NCBI RefSeq assembly: GCF_024710845.1
Contig: NZ_JANJTZ010000015.1
Location: forward strand, 1-39,122
Source of the DNA: Mesorhizobium sp.
GTDB lineage: Bacteria; Pseudomonadota; Alphaproteobacteria; Rhizobiales; Rhizobiaceae
DNA: 39,122 bases
Reading direction: 5' to 3'
A program made the position numbers and the translations under genes. This document shows, piece after piece, positions 32,798 through 39,122 of this stretch (the stretch's first letter is position 1; each line of letters begins with the position of its first letter). The notes beneath the pieces are model-generated. The model did not search any database, was not told the origin of the DNA, and was given only the letters and a program-made list of their open reading frames with translations.

Positions 32798-33211
32798 ATG
32801 TCCGATCACGTTTCCGGGAAGTGGTTGCAGCGTGCCGGACTCGCCCAGCGCACCGGCTGCAATCTTGAAACCATCCGCTACTACGAGAAGATCGGCGTGA
32901 TGCCCGACCCGCCACGCACCGCCTCGGGCCATCGCATCTATGACGACAGCCACCTTGCGCGCCTGCGCTTCATCCTGCGAGCCCGCGAGCTCGGCTTCGC
33001 CATCGAGCAGATTCGCGGCCTCCTGGATCTTGTCGCCGGCGGCACCCAAACCTGCGCCGAGGTGAAAGAGCGAACCGAACGGCATCTGGCTGATGTGCGC
33101 GCCAAGATCGCCGACCTCCGCCGTATCGAGAAAGTGTTGGCGTCTACGGCCGCGCAGTGTTCGGGCGATGAAGTTCCGGAATGCCCGGTTCTCAAAGCGC
33201 TGGCTTCCTGA
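32798..33211 (+). CDS. merR: Mercury-sensing regulator MerR
   Basis: 137 residues. N-terminal winged helix-turn-helix (GLAQRTGCNLETIRYYEKIG), then the coiled dimer helix. Hg-site cysteines C86, C121 and C129: the first two have the 35-residue spacing of Tn501 MerR (C82, C117), the third is 8 rather than 9 further. Divergent from merT, sharing the operator. Represses without Hg and activates with Hg. ATG 32798 chosen from the family start. Confidence 0.94.
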   Translation: MSDHVSGKWLQRAGLAQRTGCNLETIRYYEKIGVMPDPPRTASGHRIYDDSHLARLRFILRARELGFAIEQIRGLLDLVAGGTQTCAEVKERTERHLADVRAKIADLRRIEKVLASTAAQCSGDEVPECPVLKALAS

Positions 33212-33301
33212 ATTCGATATTCATGTCCGCAATTTGCGGGAAGTCGTCCAGCAACATCTCCCGGACGGATCGGAACACTACGTGCGCCAGGTTTGCAATA
33301 C

Positions 33302-33679
33302 CTACTCGATGGAATAGCCATGCTCGCGGTAGACAAGCCGCTTGCCATTGCTCAACCGGACCTCAAGATGCGGCGTGCCATTCGCGTGGTTCTGCACAAC
33401 CGGACCGGCAACGAGTGAATGGTTCTTGAGGATCCGATGCCAGACCTCCGGAAAGTTCGCGCCGGCAAGCTGCGCCACAATACATTGCTGCACGAGCTCG
33501 TTGACGGGATCGATGGACACCTCAATCGTCTCCAACTCTGACAGCACGCAGATAAAGATGGTTACCAAAAGGAACGCGGCGCGTTGATTCAAATCAAAAG
33601 CGCGGGAAAAGAACTCTGGCGTCGCGGCATAGTGCTGCGATGAATTGGAAAGCCACAGCGCGCCCGATCTCGGTGGCAT
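33302..33679 (-). CDS. Hypothetical protein with hydrophobic segment
   Basis: 125 residues, no family recognised. Residues about 32-50 (AAFLLVTIFICVLSEL) are strongly hydrophobic, a possible membrane helix; the rest is soluble with VQQCIVAQLAGANFPEVWHRIL and HLEVRLSNGKRLVYREHG near the end. ATG 33679. It follows the 33715 gene by 35 bases in the same direction, so both may be one unit. Function unknown. Confidence 0.6.
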   Translation of the reverse strand: MPPRSGALWLSNSSQHYAATPEFFSRAFDLNQRAAFLLVTIFICVLSELETIEVSIDPVNELVQQCIVAQLAGANFPEVWHRILKNHSLVAGPVVQNHANGTPHLEVRLSNGKRLVYREHGYSIE

Positions 33680-33714
33680 CTGCCCCCTTTTTATCGGGAA
33701 ATCGAGAGTCCAGT

Positions 33715-33942
33715 CTATTGAATGGACTCCGGGTCGTCGGTGCCGGCCGACTGATCAGCGATTCCAAGATAGGCGTCGAACAATGCCCTGCGAGGAGAAA
33801 AATGCGGCGTCTCCGATTGTTCCTGATCGAGCTTCTCCAGCGCCGCGAGCATGAATTCGGCGATGTCTGGCCGGCTTTGACGGCAAGCACATTTGAACAC
33901 GCGGAGAATATCGCGCTCCAGTGCCTCGTTTTTTGGGTTCAC
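33715..33942 (-). CDS. Small hypothetical protein, GTG start
   Basis: 75 residues from GTG 33942, chosen because GGAGG lies 8 bases upstream; a GTG at 33951 sits inside that site. Helical and polar: NEALERDILRVFKCACRQ and IAEFMLAALEKLDQEQ. It ends in acidic GTDDPESIQ. No family known. Probable two-gene operon with 33302. Confidence 0.55.
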   Translation of the reverse strand: MNPKNEALERDILRVFKCACRQSRPDIAEFMLAALEKLDQEQSETPHFSPRRALFDAYLGIADQSAGTDDPESIQ

Positions 33943-34094
33943 GGTTGTCACCTCCAGTCAATGCAACTGTACGCTTTCCAGCAGCCGGAAGGTCCAATCA
34001 CGATTCATTCAACGCGAGCGACTTCTTCCAACTGAGCCGATCGTCGGCAGCAGCGGAAAGGTCTTCAGCGCCAGAAACCGAAGGTCGACAACCT

Positions 34095-34420
<326 letters not shown>

Positions 34421-34645
34421 TTCACGATGGCGGGCTGGTGGCGCCATCGGGATTGAGCAACGAGATCGGCACCTTGTGCCCGATCGCCAGCGGCCTCACG
34501 CCCATGGCGGACAACCGCCCGCCGTGGTCAACTTCAACAGCATCGAAACCGATTAGCAGGCACGGAGAGTAGCTTAAACCACCCGGGAATCTGTCCAAGG
34601 ATCGGGGAGCAGCTCAGTGCTTGGGCTGGGAGTGGGCCCTCCGGC

Positions 34646-35008
34646 TCAATCGGATCCGACTGCAAGCATGGCGATCCCGACCGCGATGGACGCTGCGCCT
34701 ATCAACCGCCAGATATCCATGTCCTCCCCCAAAATGCGCCAGGACAAGTAGAAAACTCCAACATATGTGAGGCTCATCGCTGGAAAGATTAGAACGATAT
34801 CGTGAATCGACAGTAGATAAATATATATAGCTAGTGATATGACGAACAGGAATATACCTGCCATAAAATGCCAGGAGACGATGAGCCGCCAGTAGGAAGC
34901 GGAACTTGTTACATCTTGCCTGAGGTGGCGCACAGCAGCAATCTTCAGGAACAGTTGCGATCCTGCATTCGCAGTCGCTGCAATTATCAATAGGGGGAGA
35001 GCTTGCAT
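34646..35008 (-). CDS. Four-helix EamA/SMR-like transporter
   Basis: 120 residues with four membrane helices (about 3-20, 42-62, 68-88, 100-118). Sequence such as YWRLIVSWHFMAGIFLF, YIYLLSIHDIVLIFPAMSL and DIWRLIGAASIAVGIAML resembles small half-transporters of the drug/metabolite superfamily (ArnE/EamA-like), which work as dimers. ATG 35008 taken; the longer open frame would start at 35059. Ends 60 bases from the porin gene, same direction. Substrate unknown. Confidence 0.7.
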   Translation of the reverse strand: MQALPLLIIAATANAGSQLFLKIAAVRHLRQDVTSSASYWRLIVSWHFMAGIFLFVISLAIYIYLLSIHDIVLIFPAMSLTYVGVFYLSWRILGEDMDIWRLIGAASIAVGIAMLAVGSD

Positions 35009-35067
35009 AATGAAAGCAGTCCTGTCGGAACGAAAAAATGTGCCGACAGGACCGATCAAGTCGTCAG

Positions 35068-36162
35068 TTAGAAGTAACGGGTGAAACGAAGGAACCCGGA
35101 GGCAGTCCCGTCGAGAGTCTCGATCTTGCTGTAGGCGAGCTCACTGCGAACTTCAAATTGTGAGACGGGGAACCACACAACTGAAATCTCAGCGGCGTAA
35201 GCATCGATGCCGGTCGTCACCAGACCCGCATGCAGATTATTGTAGTAGTGGCCGGCGACCGAGACACCCAGCGTCTCTGTGAACTGCTGGTTGTAGGACG
35301 CAAGGATCGACCATTCAGAACTGATTGCGTCGAACTGGCCGGTAGAATAGATGTTCGCATTGTTGGCATAGGTGCCAATAAGTCTGAGGGACGATCCCGG
35401 CATGTTAGGCATGTTCAGGTGAAGACCGAGCTTCGCCGCATACCCATCGGTTCCGAGAAACGATTCGTCGTAGCCGAATTGAGCCCACGCACCGCCCCAT
35501 CCCTGATTGACGCCGACCTTCGCAACGACGTCAGGCATATACCCGTCGCCGGCAAGCGTGTCGTCTTCAAGCGACAGTGTGCCATAGAAGCCGCTTCCGC
35601 CCGTATAGGTGTATGCGATGAGTGGTCGTTGCTGGTAGCCATAACCCAGTCCGGACCAGGAGTGCGAGCCCGGAAAGTTGGACACTCCGCCACCTTGTGT
35701 CGATGTCCATGCCGATTCCGTATAGCCCATGCGCAGACCGCCGAGTTCGATAAACGCCTGATCGACGAATGCGGGGCCGTCGCCTGCTCCATTCCAGTTG
35801 GCTTCAAGGCGAATAAATGAACGGAGCGTGCCCCAGTCAGTCTGCGAGCGTGCGTCGAAGTTCACCCGCGCGCGAACAGTCTTGTAGAAGCCTTCGTTGA
35901 ACGGATCGCCGGGATGAAAGGTCAAAGGCGGCGTGTCGCCGACATCTCGGCTCTCAGCGCCGATTTGATAGTAGACATAGCCGCTCATCGCCAAACACGT
36001 TTCAGTGCCGGGAATGTAGAAAAAGCCGGCGCCGTAGGCGTCACAGACGCGCACGTATTCGACGGGTTCAGGCTCAGGCAATATGACGGCATCGGCGCTC
36101 CAAGCGGGCATTGAGCCCAATGCACCGAACGTCGAGGTCAACAAGATCAGAGATTTTTTCAC
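35068..36162 (-). CDS. Outer-membrane porin, RopA/Omp2 type
   Basis: 364 residues from GTG 36162, with GGAGG 8 bases upstream. Signal peptide with SLILLTSTFGALG, cut near PAWSADA. Mature start has the rhizobial porin signature VRVCDAYGAGFFYIPGTETC, here at about 39-58, then SGYVYYQIG. Repeated amphipathic strands follow and the chain ends in phenylalanine (RFTRYF), needed for BAM recognition. Forms a trimeric 16-strand channel. Other in-frame open codons upstream (to 36360) lack a ribosome site. Confidence 0.9.
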   Translation of the reverse strand: MKKSLILLTSTFGALGSMPAWSADAVILPEPEPVEYVRVCDAYGAGFFYIPGTETCLAMSGYVYYQIGAESRDVGDTPPLTFHPGDPFNEGFYKTVRARVNFDARSQTDWGTLRSFIRLEANWNGAGDGPAFVDQAFIELGGLRMGYTESAWTSTQGGGVSNFPGSHSWSGLGYGYQQRPLIAYTYTGGSGFYGTLSLEDDTLAGDGYMPDVVAKVGVNQGWGGAWAQFGYDESFLGTDGYAAKLGLHLNMPNMPGSSLRLIGTYANNANIYSTGQFDAISSEWSILASYNQQFTETLGVSVAGHYYNNLHAGLVTTGIDAYAAEISVVWFPVSQFEVRSELAYSKIETLDGTASGFLRFTRYF

Positions 36163-36494
36163 AGGTTCCCACCTCCAGTTAGGACGTAACTGCGCCGACG
36201 TTCCGACGGATATCGCCAGCCTTGAGCGCGAGGTGGAGTAAGAACCGAGCTGTTTGCGCGGCTTTTGCGTTGAGTTTACATGCGTGTAAGACGTATCGCT
36301 CCCGAGTAGTTCAACGGCCATGTGTTGCCGATCGACCACAGCTCGACGTGCACAAGGCACCGAGATTGTCAGATATTTAAGGCCAAGGAAAAGCCGCTGC
36401 GAGAGTCGCGGCCCATCTTCCTTTCATCGCCGATCAGTAGGCGGTGCAGCCACTTGCTCCCAACGGCTGCAGCAGAAAATGAAAGGACCATCCT
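36163..36494. promoter_or_regulatory. 332-base divergent region, porin and exported-protein genes
   Basis: No gene seen. It should hold the porin promoter and that of the exported protein at 36495; AGATATTTAAGG near 36370-36381 is the only AT-rich spot. No operator recognised. Confidence 0.35.
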
Positions 36495-36746
36495 ATGTCT
36501 GCTTACAAGTTCCCTCTGGTGGTGGCATTGACACTCGCCGCCGGTCCGGTTCTGGCCCAAGAAGCCCCTGTTTTTCCCGGCAACAATACTCCGGCAGCGG
36601 TGCGCACGGGTCATGACTCGAGCAACGGACCGGCAGTGGACTACACCCGCACCCAGTCCATCGCACCGAACTCGCAGAACACCGATCCGACGCTTCACGG
36701 CTACTCTGCAAACGTCACGCGCTCAGACATCTATTCGGGCAAATAG
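36495..36746 (+). CDS. Small exported protein, unknown function
   Basis: 83 residues. Signal peptide MSAYKFPLVVALTLAAGPVLAQ, given as residues 1-22, cut after LAQ or VLA. The mature chain is short, polar, without cysteine, and ends NVTRSDIYSGK. GAAAGGA lies 8-9 bases upstream. The 3' hairpin at 36783 separates it from the next exported-protein gene. No domain recognised. Confidence 0.75.
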   Translation: MSAYKFPLVVALTLAAGPVLAQEAPVFPGNNTPAAVRTGHDSSNGPAVDYTRTQSIAPNSQNTDPTLHGYSANVTRSDIYSGK

Positions 36747-36782
36747 GCAAAGTCTCGTCCACTCCCCGCATCATGCGGTTAC

Positions 36783-36806
36783 GGGCGCGATCAGCAGATC
36801 GCGCCC
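36783..36806 (+). terminator. Hairpin between exported-protein genes
   Basis: Perfect 10-bp stem GGGCGCGATC / GATCGCGCCC with AGCA loop, followed by A-rich rather than T-rich sequence. Terminator or mRNA-stability element. Confidence 0.5.
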
Positions 36807-36830
36807 AGAAAAATTCGAAAAGAGGAAATC

Positions 36831-37136
36831 ATGATCAGGTCGACCGCTGCCCTTATAGCCGTACTTTTTGTCACTCCCGTGCCTGCAGCATTCGCGCACA
36901 CGGCAACCCCGGGTGCGTCACCGAGCTCGTCGGCATCTAACGCCGCACGCATCGAAGCGTTGTTCCGCGGCCAAGGCCAGCCCGGCGATGTGATCCGTTC
37001 GGTCTCAAATCCAGATGTCGTCTTCACAGTCATGGAAAATGGCACTGTACAGCGACGGAACGAGCGTTACGACACGGTCGATTACCGGCGCCCGCTTCTC
37101 CCTGGCGAGAGAGATCCCAACCATTCGGGCAAATGA
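36831..37136 (+). CDS. Small exported protein, paralogue A
   Basis: 101 residues. Signal peptide about 1-22 (ends PAAFA), then a serine-rich linker and the core RIEALFRGQGQPGDV with IRSVSNPDVVFTV. GAGGAAATC precedes the ATG. It shares the core pattern R-I-x-A-L-x-R-G-x-G-x-P-G-D-V and SNPDVVF with the next gene, so they arose by tandem duplication. Periplasmic or secreted; function unknown. Confidence 0.78.
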   Translation: MIRSTAALIAVLFVTPVPAAFAHTATPGASPSSSASNAARIEALFRGQGQPGDVIRSVSNPDVVFTVMENGTVQRRNERYDTVDYRRPLLPGERDPNHSGK

Positions 37137-37210
37137 TCTCGGACCCCCTGTAGGTTGAGCACAGACATAGTCGCACAGAAGCCTCCCGGCCGGAGAGCAA
37201 GGAGATATCT

Positions 37211-37510
37211 ATGAAATTCACCGCAATTGCCTCTACTATCCTCGTAAGTTCCGCCACGTTTGCAATCGCGCACCCGCTTGGCGCATCGGCCGAACGGAAC
37301 TCAGCCGCATCAAATGTACAGCGCATCGACGCGTTGTACCGAGGCGAGGGTAAGCCTGGTGATGTCGTGCGCTCAGTCTCAAACCCGGACGTCGTTTTTC
37401 GAGTTACGGCAACGGGTTCCATCGAGCGCAGCAACGAGCGCTTTGGAATCGTGGAGACCCAGCGGCCGCGTTCAATATGGCAAAAAGACTACAATTACCG
37501 TGGACGCTGA
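37211..37510 (+). CDS. Small exported protein, paralogue B
   Basis: 99 residues. Signal peptide about 1-20 (ends FAIA), then ASNVQRIDALYRGEGKPGDV and VRSVSNPDVVFRV, matching paralogue A, with a different tail (RPRSIWQKDYNYRGR). AAGGAG lies 7 bases upstream. 74 bases after paralogue A. Ends about 80 bases before the IS256 element. Confidence 0.78.
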   Translation: MKFTAIASTILVSSATFAIAHPLGASAERNSAASNVQRIDALYRGEGKPGDVVRSVSNPDVVFRVTATGSIERSNERFGIVETQRPRSIWQKDYNYRGR

Positions 37511-37583
37511 ACTTGGACTAAAAAACTTCCGATTTCTGAGGCCTGAGAAAACGGCGTCAAAAGTTTAGGCGGCAAGCTCTTCA

Positions 37584-37592
37584 CGTATCAAG
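37584..37592. repeat. Left target-site duplication of IS256 element
   Basis: CGTATCAAG, repeated exactly at 38961-38969. An 8-9 bp duplication is normal for IS256. Confidence 0.8.
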
Positions 37593-37595
37593 GAT

Positions 37596-37621
37596 GATGT
37601 CCCACGACGTGGTGTAGCTGG
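37596..37621 (+). repeat. Left terminal inverted repeat
   Basis: 26 bases, inverted copy of 38933-38958 with 3 mismatches; shared core GACGTGGTGTAGCTGG. Confidence 0.85.
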
Positions 37622-37660
37622 CGACGTTGGTCGCCGTGCTTTCCGGCATTGCCGGGCTGG

Positions 37661-38860
37661 TCAGCGCGCCACGGCGGGCAAGCTGATGAGGGGATCATCG
37701 CTCAACTGGCCGACGCTTTCCAGCGTCATGTAGCGGGCGCGCTGGACGGCCCATTCGTCGTTCTGTTCGAGCAGCAGTGCGCCGACGAGACGGACGATCG
37801 CGTCGTCGTTCGGGAAGATGCCGATCACGTCGGTGCGCCGCTTGATCTCGCCGTTGAGGCGCTCGATCGGGTTCGGCGAGTGCAGCTTGGCCCTGTGCTC
37901 CTTGGGGAAGGTCATGTAGGCGAGCACGCCCGACTCGGCGTTGTCGAGGATGGCGTTGAGCTATGGCACCTTCGGCCGGATCTGGTCGGCGATGGCCCGC
38001 CAGCGGGCGCTTGCGGCCTCGGGTGTCTCCTGCGCGAAGGCGGTGGCGATGAAGGCCGAGACGACACGCCGGCCGCTCTTGCCGGCGTGTGCCAGCACGT
38101 TCCTCATGAAGTGGACGCGGCAGCGTTGCCATGTCGCAGAGAGCACCTTGGTGACAGCGGCCTTCAGGCCTTCATGGGCGTCGGAGACGACGAGCTTCAC
38201 GCCGCGCAGGCCACGGCGCGTCTACTTGCGCAGGAACTCGGTCCAGATCGGCTCGGCCTCCGACGTGCCGATCTCCATGCCCAGAACCTCGCGCCGGCCG
38301 TCGGCGTTGACACCGACCGCGATGATGACGGCGACGGGTACGATGCGACCGCCGCGGCGCACCTTCAGGTAGGTCGCGTCGATCCAGAGATACGGCCAGT
38401 CGCCTTCGATCGGCCGTTCAAGGAAGGCCTTCACTTTGCCGTCGATCTCCTCGCACAGCCGCGAGACCTGGCTCTTCGAGATGCCCGACATGCCCATGGC
38501 CTTGACCAGGTCGTCGACCGAGCGTGTCGAGATGCCTTGCACATAGGCTTCCTGAATGACGACCGTCAGCGTCTTCTCGGCCATGCGGCGCGGCTCCAGG
38601 AAGCCCGGTAAGTAGGAGCCCTTCCTCAGCTTCGGGATGCGCAGCTCGACGGTGCCGGCGCGCGTCTCCCAGTCCCGGTCGCGGTAGCCATTGCGCTGGG
38701 CCGTCCGGAGCGGGCTCTTCTCGCCCCAGGCAGCACCCGTGGCCGCGCCCACCTCCATCTCCATCAGCTTCTCGGCAGCAAAGCCGATCATCTCGCGCAG
38801 GAGATCGGCGTCAGGTGTCTTCTCCACGAGCGCGCACAGGTTCATCATGTCGTCGGTCAT
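37661..38860 (-). pseudogene. IS256 transposase with two in-frame amber codons
   Basis: 400 codons from ATG 38860 ([15 protein letters not shown]) to TGA 37661, the usual length. One frame is kept throughout but is interrupted by TAG at codon 213 (38222-38224, family has leucine: LRK-TRRGLRG) and TAG at codon 300 (37961-37963, family has lysine: KVP-LNAI). DDE-type residues are present: D in [11 protein letters not shown] in LVVSDAHEGL, E in [11 protein letters not shown]. Restoring the two codons gives a complete enzyme. No indels, so the damage is recent. Confidence 0.88.
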
Positions 38861-38932
38861 CGGTGGTCTCTCCAGAAAGGTTGGCTTCGACAACCAGACC
38901 CTACCGGAAAGCACCGATGACCACCGCGCTAC

Positions 38933-38958
38933 CCAGCTACACCACGTCCCGGGACGTC
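38933..38958 (-). repeat. Right terminal inverted repeat
   Basis: 26 bases pairing with 37596-37621 (3 mismatches), lies on the transposase-start side, about 75 bases before the ATG. Confidence 0.85.
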
Positions 38959-38960
38959 AC

Positions 38961-38969
38961 CGTATCAAG
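38961..38969. repeat. Right target-site duplication of IS256 element
   Basis: CGTATCAAG, identical to 37584-37592. Confidence 0.8.
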
Positions 38970-39049
38970 CACAGTTGTGAACCTGTGACGTTGCCCCCGC
39001 GATCTAATCCGGATTGAAGTTCGTTCTGGCCCATCGAGAGGACCAGGAC

Positions 39050-39122
39050 ATGAAGCGCAGCCGCTTCTCTGAAGAGCAGATCATCGGGATTCTGAAGGAA
39101 CATGAGGCCGGGGTTTCGGTCG
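39050..39122 (+). CDS. IS3-family transposase OrfA, 5' part
   Basis: 24 codons to the window edge: MKRSRFSEEQIIGILKEHEA, then GVSV. This is the start of OrfA of IS3-type elements (helix-turn-helix for the ends). GAGGACC lies about 8 bases upstream. The left end of this insertion sequence should be between 38970 and 39049 but I cannot fix its terminal repeat without the other end. Confidence 0.85.
   Translation, partial: MKRSRFSEEQIIGILKEHEAGVSV

Larger units (their letters stand above)
37593..38960 (-). mobile_element. IS256-family insertion sequence, about 1.37 kb
   Basis: Bounded by inverted ends (37596-37621 and 38933-38958) and an 8-9 bp direct repeat outside. Contains one transposase gene on the minus strand with two amber codons. 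Length and one-gene build fit IS256. Probably immobile by itself unless the ambers are read through or transposase is supplied from elsewhere. Confidence 0.88.

Noticed and set aside
37649..38611. 320-codon plus-strand frame across the IS256 element
   Set aside because: Antisense of the transposase.

Overview
The window reads as high-GC DNA of an alphaproteobacterium of the rhizobial type (Hyphomicrobiales). The indicators are a RopA/Omp2-type porin, a Usg protein, DUF982, a SyrB-like regulator, two class-typical rhizobial Hsp20 proteins behind a ROSE-like leader, and a CIRCE-controlled groESL. Most of the window is accessory DNA: conjugation, partition and mobile-element maintenance genes, a toxin-antitoxin pair, a mercury-resistance operon, several decayed genes and insertion sequences. 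I cannot tell from sequence alone whether it is a plasmid or an integrative conjugative element. No integrase, tRNA target site or replication initiator is visible.

Layout. (1) 1-4850 is a protein-folding cluster: groEL (cut by the window edge) and groES behind a CIRCE operator, a two-gene operon (unknown protein and Usg), DUF982 and another small unknown gene, then two hsp20 genes with an RpoH-like promoter and an RNA-thermometer-like leader. (2) 4867-8388 is a mobilisation operon (MobC, HUH relaxase, small membrane protein). Across an AT-rich intergenic region it faces a partition operon (ParA and a ribbon-helix-helix partner), followed by an XRE regulator and a WGR-domain protein. (3) 11283-28958 is a large block of mobile-element 'maintenance' genes, mostly on the minus strand: DUF736, a SLOG-fold protein, DUF2493, a Toprim protein, a 1512-residue methyltransferase-helicase fusion of the strawberry-notch type, a 717-residue ParB-like protein, DUF932 and, divergently, DUF1173. 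It is interrupted by a decayed second DUF1173 copy, a SyrB-like gene, a VapBC-type pair and a frameshifted gene.

(4) 29048-33211 starts with the remnant of an ECF sigma factor, then a mercury operon merT-merP-merF-merA plus a CcdA-like membrane protein, with divergent merR. The merT promoter has the 19-bp spacer and central dyad expected of MerR control. (5) 33302-37510 holds small unknown genes, a cysteine desulfurase remnant ending at a 50-bp tandem repeat, a small multidrug/EamA-like transporter, a porin, and three small exported proteins, two of which are tandem paralogues. (6) 37593-38960 is an IS256-family element with terminal inverted repeats and an 8-9 bp target duplication. Its transposase carries two in-frame amber codons. 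A second insertion sequence (IS3-type orfA) runs off the right edge.

Points most worth following up: the mobile-element block with two adjacent SLOG-type proteins, a Toprim protein and a methylase-helicase giant; the paired in-frame hairpin repeats inside that giant gene, whose stems differ only by compensating changes; the proteostasis cluster beside conjugation genes; and the ROSE-like leader. Start sites were chosen by ribosome-binding sites and family alignment from memory; no database search was possible.
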